Source: Skeletonema tropicum (lineage: Eukaryota > Bacillariophyta > Thalassiosirophyceae > Thalassiosirales > Thalassiosiraceae). Taken from it: a stretch of DNA of 64,000 bases. The translations under genes were made by a program, and so were the position numbers. The notes beneath the pieces were generated by a model, which saw only the letters and a program-made list of their open reading frames with translations, was not told the origin of the DNA and searched no databases. Position 1 is the first letter of the stretch. Every line of letters starts with the position of its first letter. The stretch lies in assembly GCA_037178625.1 (NCBI GenBank), contig CM074136.1:1116001-1180000 (forward strand), in the 5' to 3' direction. Of the stretch, positions 1 through 10,171 are shown piece by piece.

Positions 1-353
1 ATTAGTATATTGTGGGAAGCTTCTTCGTAGCACAGGTAGGTCCTCTAGTAGGTCGTGCCAGACTTGCTTAGTTGCATGTTGCATTCCAACACAACGTATG
101 GGGGCTTTTGGGCAGAAGCAAAACTTATACTACGACGACGAGCATAAGCAGTTGCATATCGAAGACAGCAAATCAACGGTAAGAAGTTGGAGAGTCAGAC
201 TACAATAGCCTCGAAAGCTAAGGTAAGTAGGTCTGCTCTGGAGGATGCTAATCTCGTGGCGAGCCGATCAAGAGTGGTCGTGGAAATATTAACATTACTT
301 TTACGCTTTGGCTTCATCTGCATCGAAAACTCCTACATTTCATCTCGACATTT
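1..353. other. Left edge, no gene recognised
   Basis: I see no convincing coding frame, RNA gene or repeat here. It lies downstream of the leftward dynein light chain gene and probably holds its 3' UTR. Sequence outside the window is needed to tell whether a neighbouring gene enters from the left. Confidence 0.4.
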
Positions 354-791
354 CTAACTCTTGTAGCAAAGAATCCCAACCTTTCCATAATACAAATGCA
401 TAAGATACGTTTGCTGGCAGCTAATATCAAACCCAAACCCTTCTCCAACAGCGCATTGCCAAGATGGACCAAACTTTTTGTCAAGCGAATTCTTAATGAG
501 AGCCGACGCACTCTCGTAATCGCTGGAGCTTTGGAACTTGTCAATAGCCATCGTCGCGATGTCCACTGCGTCGCTTCCCATTTCGGTTGGCATGTCTGAA
601 TACTATGGGAAGATGAAGAAGGAATGAGAGAAGTTGCGTGAGAGGAGATGACGTAACAGCGAGGAGAACTTCGTCTGGAGACGTGAACAAGGAACCGGGG
701 ATGAACTTCATTCACTCACCTTGACCAAAGGCTTCGTCAAATACTTTTTGAACTCTTCCTCATCGAGCTTCTTTGTTGCTGCTGTGTTCAT
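354..791 (-). CDS. DNAL4: Dynein light chain 4, axonemal type (LC8 superfamily)
   Basis: Two exons, 791-720 and 602-354, joined across a 117-nt intron (603-719) with donor GTGAGT and acceptor ATAG, give 106 residues. This is close to the roughly 105 residues usual for axonemal dynein light chain 4. The splice gives the continuous stretch LVKYSDMPTEM, which matches the family's conserved LVxxSDMP block. Further on, FGPSWQCAVGEGFGFDI is the LC8 core strand region, and the protein ends soon after LYYGKVGILCYKS. The family forms a small homodimeric subunit of outer-arm axonemal dynein, so the expected site is a flagellar axoneme. The start at 791 is the only ATG giving the acidic/lysine N-terminus MNTAATKKLDEEEF. 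A different acceptor (CAG, 3 nt before the ATG at 594) would break the frame. The family call is strong; an axonemal role is inferred from the family. Confidence 0.88.
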
Positions 792-1570
792 GTTGCTTCT
801 ACAGTGAGATGCTCTTTCCTTCAAACTGTGGGGCGATCTGTGATCATCATTTTTTTGTAAATATTTTAAAATATTCGTCAAACTCAAACATACACATCAT
901 ACACATGAACATCGAACACGTTTTCTTTTCCTCTACTATACAATGAGTAACATAATCTAGAGCTCTCTAAAGAGTCTAGAGAGAGAGTGAGAATGACGGC
1001 AACAATTTGTTCGAGCTTCTTCCTTAGCTTGCTTTGTCATTGCTCACTTCCAAGGGCGACTCAACCGGAGTAGCTCCCAATACTGCTAGTCTACTCTCTA
1101 GATTACAGCGAGAGCTACAGCTGAACTTCTTTACCTAGATACAACGCCAAGGATCGCATCGACGATCAAATTCAAATCCCAAGCTCATGCTAGCTGTGTC
1201 TGCGTGATCGTCCAAGATGATGTAAGGATGTGGCGAGAGCGAGGCGAGAGAGATAAGCGGTGCGCCGCTCGCTCATTCAGGCTCAGACAGACGAGAAAAA
1301 GATACACGTCTGCGGTTGCGGCCTTCATTCAAGACCACCCATCTCCTTGCTTTTTGTTCTTCGTTTGGAAAAAAGAAAAAACACACCTACTCTTGATCCT
1401 ACCCTCAGTACAACTGCAACGCAGCTCCCCCAACACATCAACAACGAACACCATAATCAAATCATAGCAACCCTACATCTTCTAACGGTTGCTTCTGCCT
1501 GTCATTTTCGCTTGGGCCACTCTCTCACTTCAAGGTCTACAGAACAACAATCAGACAGAAGAGTCCAAAC
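792..1570. other. Intergenic region between divergent DNAL4 and FKBP genes
   Basis: No gene is seen. The interval should hold both promoters. It contains AT-rich stretches (850-900) and CTCTAGAG-type sequence near 957-985 and 1093-1105. Similar CTCTAGAGAG-like sequence occurs near 11870, 12480 and 46830, so this may be decayed repeat material. No clear TATA box could be assigned. Confidence 0.4.
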
Positions 1571-2362
1571 ATGAGTGAAGTTGCTGATAACAGCATCTCG
1601 AAGAAAGCGATGGCAGCTGCCGCTACATACGTTCGCACAACCGATACATCAACACGGCCAAAGAGTAAAAAGGAATTACGGGCAGAGAAAAAGGCTGCCA
1701 AAAAGGCAGCAGCAAATGAAGGAAGGATACCAAACAAAGAAGAAAAGGCGGCGGAAAAGCATCGCCTCAAGAAGGAGAGACGAAAACAGCAATTAAAGGA
1801 ACGAGAGAAGGCGTTCCAGAGAGAGAAAAGGGAAAGGCAAAAGAAACGCAAAGCAAGAGAACTGCATGCAGTGGGTGGTGGACTAGACCCTGTTTTGGCT
1901 GCGAAACGATTAGAGGAGAAGAAACAGAAAAAGAAACAAAAGAAGGAGCAGAAAGTCGCTAGTGAAGAATCTAACTTCTTTTCCGATATGGTTGTTTTCG
2001 ACAAGGTCTTCAATGGAACAGGCGAGGAAGATCAGGAGGGAGTTCGGACGCTAGAACTGGGAGTGAAGTGCAGAGACGTTGTGATTGGCAAGGGACCCAT
2101 CGTTGAAAATAATTCACTGGTGACTGTCATGTACAAACTGAAAAGTGGCAAAGGGATCTTGATTGATAGCTCAAAGAAATTTGTTTTCAGAGTTGGCAAA
2201 GGGAATGTCATACGAGGTTGGGATATCGGTGTCCTCGGGATGGCAGTGGGAGGGACGCGTAAATTGATCGTGCCGCCAAAGGCTGGGTACCAGGGACAAG
2301 ATATTGGAGCAGGGCCTGGTGCTTTGTTATACTTTGATATTACAGTACTCTCATGCACATGA
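1571..2362 (+). CDS. FKBP-type peptidyl-prolyl isomerase with lysine-rich N-terminal region
   Basis: A single exon of 263 residues. Residues 30-150 are extremely rich in Lys, Arg, Glu and Ala (for example KKELRAEKKAAKKAA and KKQKKKQKKEQK) and predict a long charged helix with nuclear-localisation-like clusters. Residues about 160-263 form an FKBP domain: GKGPIVENNSLVTVMYKLKS, then FVFRVGKGNVIRGWDIGVLGM, GGTRKLIVPPKAGY and the final strand LLYFDITVLS. The hydrophobic-pocket positions of FKBPs (VIRGWD, AGYQ, F in YFDI) are present, so prolyl isomerase activity is plausible. The layout, basic region first and FKBP last, resembles nuclear FKBPs of fungi and plants that act on chromatin or in the nucleolus. 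Function beyond isomerase is inference. It ends 94 bp from the stop codon of the convergent fusion gene, with an AATAAA-like sequence near 2376. Confidence 0.9.
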   Translation: MSEVADNSISKKAMAAAATYVRTTDTSTRPKSKKELRAEKKAAKKAAANEGRIPNKEEKAAEKHRLKKERRKQQLKEREKAFQREKRERQKKRKARELHAVGGGLDPVLAAKRLEEKKQKKKQKKEQKVASEESNFFSDMVVFDKVFNGTGEEDQEGVRTLELGVKCRDVVIGKGPIVENNSLVTVMYKLKSGKGILIDSSKKFVFRVGKGNVIRGWDIGVLGMAVGGTRKLIVPPKAGYQGQDIGAGPGALLYFDITVLSCT

Positions 2363-2456
2363 ATCAAGAATATTTCAATAAATTCAATTTTCATTATTAC
2401 ATCTCCCCTATTATACTAAAATATTCTTTCCCAATTCAGTAATTGGATCTTTTGCT

Positions 2457-5297
2457 TTAGTCGAACGTGATTTCACCACACAAAGCTTCCCACTCTTGCG
2501 CACCAGGTGCAAACTCGGGCAAGTAGCTTGCCTCAGCAGCCTTTTCCATAACCATCTTGTTAGGGCGACGTAGTTTTCCACCACATTGCATTACCCTCAG
2601 TTGAGTCTCACAGCATCTCTCAAAGTAATAGGCGAGCACCCAAGCTTCTCTGACTGAACTGCCGAAGCATGCAAAACCATGATTGTACATAAGAAGAGTA
2701 TTGCATCCTTCGACACTCTTGACGGCATTGGCAAGCGCAGGCTTTTCAGATGCGTCGTCACTTACACCATCCCAATCATATGTAGCTACTTTGCCGTAAA
2801 AATAGGCTGAATCCTGAGTGATTGGTTGGAAACCCTCCTCAAGACAGGACACGGCGGTAGCTGCTGGTGTGTGCAAATGAATGACAGCCTTGACATCGGG
2901 ACGAGCAGAGTAAATAGCCTCATGGATGATATCGGCAGTAACATTAGAAGAGCTGAATACCAAATCTTCAGGATTGATGGTACCCCACATCTTGCGCCCT
3001 GGAGTGATGAGACACCCGCTACGGTGCCTAGCAGAAATGTGATTCCATACGAGCATATCCATGTCGTACTTGGCTGTTAAGCGGTGAGCCACAGCGAGAT
3101 CATAGCGCAAAATCTTCTCCTCTGCCTTTTGCCTCGCATCTGAGTGGCCAAGTCCATAGTGATCTTCAATGATTGGCTGAATGTCAGTCACCAACTTTTC
3201 ACGGACGTCCATGGTATTTGTAGCATAGTGAGGAAAGATGAAACAATTGTCCTTCTTCCACAATGGATGATCAGCAGGCAATGGCTCTGGATAGGTACAG
3301 TCCAAGATGGCATACCTGATTGATTTGTTTTCCAGTGCTTCCGTAAGAGCGTCGGTGTCTACAACCTTTCCTCTCGACACATTGATGATACCGGCTTCAG
3401 GCTTGAGACAACCGAGGATCTCCTTATCAATGAGATGTTCTGTGCTCTTATTCAGAGAACACAAAGGTAGCAGCACATCGCATTGGGATGCAAGGTCTGT
3501 CAACTCGGCCACATATTCAAGCTTGAGCTTGTTCTCAACATCAAAATCACGCCTATGCTTTGGCACAGTATAAATGATGCGGGTATCGGGTGCAAGCTTA
3601 CGGATTTCTTCAATCAAACCCTTGGCAATAAGACCAAGCCCAACAATAGCGATGGTACAAGATGTCAATGATTTACCCTCGCAATTCCAATTCAGATTCC
3701 AACCCTTGGTTGGGAACGCCACACCAAGTTGATTGAATGCATCACGAAGTCCAAGAGTGATGAAGCAGAGAGTGTATTGAACGACATGATTCGTGATGGC
3801 ATCCCTACCAGATTGCTTCACGATGACGCCCTTAGCCTTGCATGCATCTAGATCAATGTGATCTAGTCCTGCGGACATGGTGATGAGGAGCTCCACAGTA
3901 CTTGGAAGTGCCTCAATCTGCTCCTTTGGCATCTTCTTCAAAATGTCCACCACAACAACGTTCGGTTGTTGTCCCTCCTCCACCTTCTGCGACGGCTTGT
4001 TCACATCAAGAATGAGATGATTCGTCTTGACAAACGGCACAGGAGTCTTGACAGCAAGGTCCATAACACACCGGCTTCCTAGCATGGATGAGACCCCACT
4101 TGAACACACCCCGTTCAATCTGCGTAATGCGACGGCAGATACTATCACGATAATTCATCAACAAGACACGATTCACATTCGGTCCACTATCGCCATGCTC
4201 CAACACAAACGTCACCTTCTTCAACATGAGCTGGAAACTAATCCTCAAATCAGTCGTCAGATTGATGAACTTGACATCCTTAAATCCCACCTCCTCACAA
4301 GTCTTGATGATTTGACTAGGATTCAACCAATCATTGATACGATTCCGTTCCGCAAACTGAGCAAGTTCTTGTACTGTCAAATCTGGATTATCACCACACA
4401 TTAAATCACAAAAAACGAATGCTCCACCAGGCTTGGTGACGCGGTAGGCCTCGGCATAGACCACCTTTTGGTCAAGGCATGGATAAAGGCATCTTGACTA
4501 AACGCCAAATCGTACTGATTCTCTTCAAATGGGATCTCTTCGAAGGAAGCTTCGACAACATCAATCCGATCACTCAAATCCATCTCGGCAGCAGAATCAA
4601 TTGCCATGTCATTCTGCTCCTTGCACAGATTCACACACGTCGCCTTGGAAATGGTCGCCGAGTGTTTTTGGACAAGGTGAATGGCCGAGGCACCGGTACC
4701 GGAGCCTAGATCGATGTAGCTAAAGTCGTGGGAGTCCATGCGGTGTGGAAGTAGGGACATGGAGAGATTGTACATGTAGTCGGTCATTGCCTCGGAGGCT
4801 CGACCGTAGGCTCCTGGTTGATCTTGATCGAGGCCATCCCATTTTCCCTGTAAGTATAATAAGTGTATTGATGTGAGAATGTCCGTTTGTTAGATACAAA
4901 CACAACATCATGTGCACACCTCATATACTACGTGAGCCTCAATACATAACACAGGCGCTACAGTGACAACAACTAAACTTACATAATGGATAAAGGTCGA
5001 ATTATCCCCCAAAACATTCGAATAGAACTTCAACTTGACCCTATCCGGATTAGCAATCGTATGAGGCTTCAACCGTGCATCAACATTCACTTGTTCCTCC
5101 GGCCCAATGATCGACATGGAATCCGATCGTGAAGGCCGGCGGGAGATTGTCGGCGTATTGTTGGCGAGGGAGTCGTCATCACCGTCAAGGCCGACGAGGT
5201 TGGTGCTTGAGTAGAAAGAGGAGAAGTGGAATTGATCGGCGATGCAGATGACTTCCCCGCTTTCTTCTGATTTGGAGGAGTTTGGATTTGGTGGCAT
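2457..5297 (-). CDS. Methyltransferase / D-2-hydroxyacid dehydrogenase / class II aldolase fusion, two frame breaks
   Basis: Exon 1 is 5297-4983 and exon 2 is 4847-2457; the intron 4848-4982 (donor GTAAGT, acceptor TTACAG) is in phase 0. The full protein would be about 901 residues. Residues about 85-365 are a SAM methyltransferase of the sarcosine/dimethylglycine type (motif I YIDLGSGTGASAIHL, then YDLAFSQDAFIHA, YRVTKPGGAF, C-terminal KWGLIHARK). Residues about 367-680 are a D-2-hydroxyacid dehydrogenase with the nucleotide loop IVGLGLIAKG and the catalytic Arg (INVSRGKVV), Glu (DCTYPEPLP) and His (FIFPHYATN). Residues about 690-901 are a class II aldolase/adducin domain with metal-type histidines in HLHTP and YNHGF; the usual catalytic Glu four residues before the preceding His appears to be Ala. 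The frame breaks near 4475 (AAAA, one A short) and near 4071 (CCGG, one G extra). No ATG-to-stop gap separates the parts. Two overlapping genes is the alternative; the dehydrogenase alone would start at ATG 4064. Confidence 0.72.
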
Positions 5298-5937
5298 GTT
5301 GATGATGGTTGTTGGCGTAGCGGTGGAAGAGTTATGAAGTAGTAGTTAGTAAAAGTTGGTTGTTGTTAGCGTTGGTAAGCAAGTACGTTGGTAGGATAGC
5401 AAGAATTCTTTGTTGCAATGGATTGACTGTAAGATTATGATGATAATTCTAGCGACATGCTACAATGGGCTAGAATGGGCTAGAATGAGCCTCATAGCAA
5501 AGTGATAATCTGGGATCGCCGTCTTGCTAGATCTTTGCCAAATGCGCACAAAGCTGCCACGACAAACTTCCGAAACGTGGCGGGGAGCAAGTGCTGAAAA
5601 AGTTCTGTTCTAGTACGCACGTACTTTTGTGTCTGTCTGTACTTTGGAATTTGGACGCGTGCTTGTTAAAAACTGTCGTGTGCGGTAGGTTGCGAAGTTT
5701 TGGTGGCATGGTGGGATGCACGTAAACGACGGAAGGACGATAAAAATCGACGCGTCGACAGATCATGTCTCGCAATGATGATCTGAAACACGTCGCTCAC
5801 AAAATGAATCGGCTCCGTGGAAAGCGGCGGCATAATACCAAAGATGCCGCCGCTTTCCACGGAGCCGATTCATTTTCTTCGATTCTTTTTGTGATCTTGG
5901 CGCAGAAAGTACGATTGTAGCTGATATCTTCTTTGAA
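5298..5937. other. Intergenic region with short tandem repeats and a hairpin
   Basis: This lies between the leftward fusion gene and a rightward partial gene, so it should hold both promoters. A short degenerate tandem repeat (unit about AATGGGCTAG) sits near 5460-5495. A long perfect hairpin at 5801-5876 is listed separately. No other gene is seen. Confidence 0.4.
5801..5876. repeat. Perfect 31-bp inverted repeat with 14-nt loop
   Basis: The left arm 5801-5831 and the right arm 5846-5876 are exact reverse complements; the arms start AAAATGAATCGGCTCCGTGG. The loop, 5832-5845, is AT-rich. A perfect GC-containing 31-bp stem cannot be explained by base composition. It may be a small transposable element, a structured transcript, or a join artefact near the assembly gap 160 bp downstream. 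I do not know which. Confidence 0.9.
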
Positions 5938-6037
5938 ATGATCGTCATAAGTACACTTGGAATGATAATGCTACAAACAATCGCTCTACTACTACTCCTC
6001 CTTCACTTTACATCAGCTACATCATCCTACACATCAT
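5938..6037 (+). CDS. 5' fragment of a possible secreted protein, cut by the gap
   Basis: An ATG at 5938 opens a frame that encodes a hydrophobic N-terminus (MIVISTLGMIMLQTIALLLL followed by LLHFTSATSS) before the run of N begins at 6038. The leucine-rich core followed by small residues looks like a secretory signal peptide. Nothing of the mature protein is visible, and the sequence after the gap does not continue an obvious gene. It could also be chance: only 33 codons are visible. Confidence 0.35.
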
Positions 6038-6537
6038 NNNNNNNNNNNNNNNNNNNNNNNNNNNNNNNNNNNNNNNNNNNNNNNNNNNNNNNNNNNNNNN
6101 NNNNNNNNNNNNNNNNNNNNNNNNNNNNNNNNNNNNNNNNNNNNNNNNNNNNNNNNNNNNNNNNNNNNNNNNNNNNNNNNNNNNNNNNNNNNNNNNNNNN
6201 NNNNNNNNNNNNNNNNNNNNNNNNNNNNNNNNNNNNNNNNNNNNNNNNNNNNNNNNNNNNNNNNNNNNNNNNNNNNNNNNNNNNNNNNNNNNNNNNNNNN
6301 NNNNNNNNNNNNNNNNNNNNNNNNNNNNNNNNNNNNNNNNNNNNNNNNNNNNNNNNNNNNNNNNNNNNNNNNNNNNNNNNNNNNNNNNNNNNNNNNNNNN
6401 NNNNNNNNNNNNNNNNNNNNNNNNNNNNNNNNNNNNNNNNNNNNNNNNNNNNNNNNNNNNNNNNNNNNNNNNNNNNNNNNNNNNNNNNNNNNNNNNNNNN
6501 NNNNNNNNNNNNNNNNNNNNNNNNNNNNNNNNNNNNN
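6038..6537. other. Assembly gap (500 N)
   Basis: Exactly 500 unknown bases. The round number suggests a fixed-size placeholder, so the true distance may differ. Confidence 0.98.
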
Positions 6538-7079
6538 AGATGCTTACGAGATAGAGATACGAGACAGAGTAAATGCAGCTAACGGAGGATGCAGATTCCA
6601 GTCAATGAACAAATACATTTCTATTATAAAAAGTTTATCAACCACTTGAACTGTGACTTTTAGGACAAAAAGCCTGCAACAGCCACATGGCTAGTTATTT
6701 CGTTCTGGGAGAAGAATGACACCGAGCTAATGTGAACATACTTTAAAATTTCTGTTATATTATTAAGTCTATGTTCACATTAGCGTACAATTGAGTTGCT
6801 TTGTGCACACTGTGGTACACTTACTTTTCAGAGCAAGACAATTATTGTTCTTCTTTGCTGTAGTTGAGAGAGTAGGAACTGAAATAATTTATCAATCTAC
6901 CAGTACTTACATGAACGTCAACTCACTTTATCTTATGTTATGTATACATCAACCTCAAACTACAGTCGATTGGAAAACAGCGCTTGTGATTATGAATTGT
7001 ACGTCACGAAAGAAAATCCTATCTGACCAATGGAAACATATAATATTCAAGCAGACAAAGTTTCTAGACCATAGTACTT
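6538..7079. other. Intergenic region after the gap
   Basis: AT-rich sequence with no gene I can support. It carries a short inverted repeat (6726-6784) and lies just past the 3' end of the leftward HA-repeat gene. Confidence 0.35.
6726..6784. repeat. 15-bp perfect inverted repeat, 29-nt spacer
   Basis: GCTAATGTGAACATA at 6726-6740 is the exact reverse complement of 6770-6784. The spacer is very AT-rich. It could be a stem-loop or the remnant of a small inverted-repeat element. Confidence 0.75.
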
Positions 7080-8639
7080 TCACCATCGTCGACTCGAGGA
7101 AGATGAGGTGAGGGCAAAACAGGAACAGTGAGCATTGGCGGCAAGCGGAGGCAATTCCGCCTCGACATCCAACTCAGCTGCAGCTAGTTTGTAGTCTTCC
7201 TCATCGTGAGAAGGTGCCTCAATCTTGGGCTTCTTCTTTCGTGATGCTTCGCCTCCAGTGTTCTTCCTGGGGACACCTGCTGGCTGTTTCCATTCAACTC
7301 CAAGTTCTGTGGGTGTTAGTAGAAATTGTTTGAGTGAGAAACTGATGTGTAAAGAAATAAGGTGAAGATATTACATAGGGCGACTGACTGAAAGCACACG
7401 CCATTGGCAAAGAATAAATGTTAGTCAATATTCACTCACCTGTGAGTGCCTTGATCTTCTCTGCATCGATCAAACTTGGCTGCCCCTCCGCAAACGAAAT
7501 GTACTCTTTCCTCGCAAAAGTGAGGAAGACGGGGAGTCTCCTGTACTCCTTCTTCGATGGTTCCCCTTCACCCTTTTGCCACTGCTTGATCAATTTGTTT
7601 ACCTTTGTGTGTCCATATTCGTCTTTGAATTCCTGGAGAATCGCGATCTGGGTATCAAAATTAAATGCATTCGAAGTTGAAGCTGACCTCTTTCTTGATT
7701 TCTTGAAGCCCCACTTGAATCCGATTGCATCCAGTTGAGCAATCTTTTCATCCGTCAAATCATGTTGAGCACGACCCTCTTGCTTGTTGGCGTATGCACT
7801 TCGTACCCGACTAACAAAGGCAGCTAACTTCTTGTTCTGCTTGACGGGGACGTCAAATTTGTTATTCTCGGCGTGGTATTGCTTCAAATCCTCCAAATTT
7901 GCTTGAAAGACGTGATCTGCTACACACCAAACAAACCCCATCTTTTCAAGAAGACAATAAGTATCCCATCAGTAGATGTGTTAGAAAGTAGATCATTGAA
8001 AGAATAGGCTAACGATTCAATTCCAATTACAAGTCCATGACCTACCTTGTTCAGAGCATCAATGCGATGATCCTTGATATGTTTCGTATCCCCATTCATG
8101 AAATACTTGTACGCGCTCCTCTGATTAATGACCCACCGACTCAACTTCTTCGTGTCCTCGTCACTATCCTTATCCACTGGAACCAAAACATCTCCATCAT
8201 GACTCTCCTTCCACTGCAACAATTTGTAGTACATTTCATTCCACCGATTGGACTCCTTCAGTCCATCTTCCATGATTTGTTCTCGGAACTGTGCCTTGAG
8301 ATTGGCAAGTTTGAGAACGAGGCCGTCATGGTTGGCTCTTGCGATTCTATTCCGTTCATAGGCTTCTTCGATGCCTCTTTCGGTTGCTTTTAGGGCATCT
8401 TTCGCAATTTGAACTTCATGCTCAGCTGTTGTAACGAGTGCTTTAATTTCCTGGATGCAATGATGAGCGAGGTGAGAGAGGGTGGAGATTGAGGGGAGGC
8501 CATCAAATTATTTGAAATGTGAGAGAAACTGCTGCATGAAGAGAGACATTGTGATGCTACTGAGAGCGACCGACACGCCGCACGCCATCGGCAATGAATG
8601 AATGTTCAAATCCACTTTACTAACCTGAATTGAAGACAT
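7080..8639 (-). CDS. Helicase-associated (HA) repeat protein
   Basis: Four exons: 8639-8625 (MSSIQ), 8450-8046, 7941-7440 and 7306-7080, giving 382 residues. The introns have GTTAGT, GTAGGT and GTGAGT donors. An N-terminal helical segment (residues 6-65, EIKALVTTAEHEVQIAKDAL onward) is followed by three HA-type units, each starting with a helix and ending in a (I/L)GF-W-like turn: about 67-145 (ending ALNKMGFVW), 146-215 (QLDAIGFKWGF) and 225-300 (ALTELGVEW). HA repeats (PF03457) are greatly expanded in diatoms and are thought to bind nucleic acid; no helicase motor is present here. The C-terminal tail carries a KKKPK basic patch suggesting nuclear location. Start and stop come from splicing by eye; the short first exon is the least certain part. 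Confidence 0.75.
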
Positions 8640-9063
8640 CGTGAAGGGAGGATGAGAGAAGGTACGACCGTCACAGTGAGTTGCAGTGTGTTGCTTTGAT
8701 TCTTTGGGTGGAAGTGAGAGTGAGAGTTAGAGCGTTGTGCGAGGAGGCCTCGCAAAAAAAACGCGCCTAACGTCATGCAAAAATTTTAAAAAGATTTAGC
8801 GACCGTGGCCTACAGACCGCCACGCCAACTGTCAGCACAAAAATAATAAACGACTGACATCGTTGGTTCGTGCTTTCAACGTGCACGTCTCAGGCTCACG
8901 TCTGAAGACGCTACGAGAAGCCTAATTAATAAAGCACGACCATCCCAAACAACCATCAAAAAAGGAACGCCGTGGCAGGCAGGGCACTCATAATATAAAT
9001 GATTCGATAGAATAATCGTCGTAGAAATAAACGTCAACAAAATTCTCAGCATTAATAAAAAGC
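8640..9063. promoter_or_regulatory. Shared upstream region of two divergent genes
   Basis: This interval separates the starts of the HA-repeat gene (-) and the glycine-rich protein gene (+), so both promoters must lie in it. A TATA-like AATATAAAT sits at about 8992-9000, roughly 65 bp upstream of the ATG at 9064. No other structure is clear. Confidence 0.4.
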
Positions 9064-9753
9064 ATGTTCATGTCACACAATCCAGATCATCGTGCACCTC
9101 CATGCAATCCAGAATTCAGGGAGGAAATTGAAGAAGATTATACCATTCCTCCGTCAAGAGATGATTCTGCTGCAACTGAAAAGAGAACTCCTACCCAACG
9201 CACAAAGCGGCAGGTCGGTGGAGCAGCAGTCGGTGCTGGCCTTGCTGGTCTTGTTGTATCTGGACCACTTTTGGGGGCAGCCGCGGCTGGAGGTGCTGCC
9301 TATGCAGCCACTACAGACTCAAGCGTTGCCGGCAGTATTGCAAGACAAACTGGTGAATCAGTAGCATCTGCGGGGGACAGGTGTAAAGAAATAGATAAGA
9401 AGCATGACATCATGAAACGGTCCTCTCAACTGGTGAAAACAGCAGCAAAGAAAACAAGAGAGTTTGATGAAAAGCACAAGATAACTTCCAAATCCAAAAA
9501 GATTGGCCATAGCGCATTGGAGGGAGCCAAGAAAGTCGATGAGAAACATCATGTCGTAGACAATACAAAGTTAGCAGCAAAGAAGGCGATAGAGAAGGCA
9601 AAGGATGTGAATCAGAAGCATCATGTGACGGAAAAGACAGCGAAGGCAGCATCTTTCACTTCCAAGAAAGTGCTTGCGGGAGCAAAGTTTGTTTCAAGTA
9701 AAGTGTTGACAAAGGAGAAGAAATTTGTAACAACAAGCAGTCCTTCTGCCTAG
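9064..9753 (+). CDS. Glycine-zipper protein with KHH-type helical repeats, BPA1-tail-like
   Basis: An intronless protein of 229 residues. Residues 50-85 are a Gly/Ala-rich hydrophobic stretch (GGAAVGAGLAGLVVSGPLLG, then AAAAGGAAYAA) resembling a glycine zipper able to enter or contact a membrane. Residues 100-210 hold four spaced copies of a motif near D-x-K-H-H-(I/V) (IDKKHDI, FDEKHKIT, VDEKHHVVD, VNQKHHVTEK) within amphipathic Lys/Ala helices. The pattern resembles the C-terminal tail of plant ACD11-binding proteins (vDqkyqvsEKtk), without their RRM domain. Function is unknown. A structural or membrane-associated role, perhaps stress-linked like LEA proteins, is only a guess. Confidence 0.72.
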   Translation: MFMSHNPDHRAPPCNPEFREEIEEDYTIPPSRDDSAATEKRTPTQRTKRQVGGAAVGAGLAGLVVSGPLLGAAAAGGAAYAATTDSSVAGSIARQTGESVASAGDRCKEIDKKHDIMKRSSQLVKTAAKKTREFDEKHKITSKSKKIGHSALEGAKKVDEKHHVVDNTKLAAKKAIEKAKDVNQKHHVTEKTAKAASFTSKKVLAGAKFVSSKVLTKEKKFVTTSSPSA

Positions 9754-10171
9754 AGCATTGAAACAAAAATAATGCTGCTGAGGACAAGTACTATGAATAT
9801 GAACATAGTATCAACAGAAAGAAAAGTGTATGAACTACTACTACAGTGAGAGATAGTGAAAATTTACGTCAAGATTAACGTTTAACATATCAAAGTTATC
9901 CATTTCGTTTGTGGGATGTCATTGCAATACAATAAATCACTTCCAACGCAGCGTAGATTGATCGTGACCGGCCTCGCGTAAAATTTTAGCCTTCCCTATT
10001 TCCTTATTCTTGTCTGGAAAAGAGGCAGTTGAAAAGTGAGGACAACAATATCGATTACATACTGCTCGTTACTACTACAATTGCTACTACTTCGAAAACA
10101 GTAAAGACGTAAATATTTCTCTTGTCCCATTAATGTGTCTCATACGTAAAATTTTGCAGCCATCGAAAGGC
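9754..10171. other. Convergent 3' region, no gene seen
   Basis: This lies between the 3' ends of the glycine-zipper gene and the small leftward gene. I see only A/T-rich probable 3' UTR sequence with ACTACT-type runs near 9834-9842 and 10069-10090. Confidence 0.35.

Noticed and set aside
1537..2013. Minus-strand ORF rich in Phe, Ser and Cys
   Set aside because: It is the antisense of the lysine-rich FKBP N-terminus (AAG/AAA read backwards gives CTT/TTT).
2457..4148. Free-standing dehydrogenase-aldolase gene starting at 4148
   Set aside because: The codon at 4148 is GTG, not a normal eukaryotic start, and the extra N-terminal residues are antiframe to the methyltransferase. A start at 4064 is possible but would overlap the upstream gene; fusion is the better explanation.
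4848..4982. Intron 4848-4982 of the fusion gene as an intergenic gap
   Set aside because: GTAAGT and TTACAG fit, phase is kept, and the joined sequence FIHYGKWDGLD makes a continuous methyltransferase.
6791..7111. 106-codon plus-strand ORF after the gap
   Set aside because: It overlaps the 3' end of the HA-repeat gene, contains AT-rich low-information sequence and has no recognisable family.
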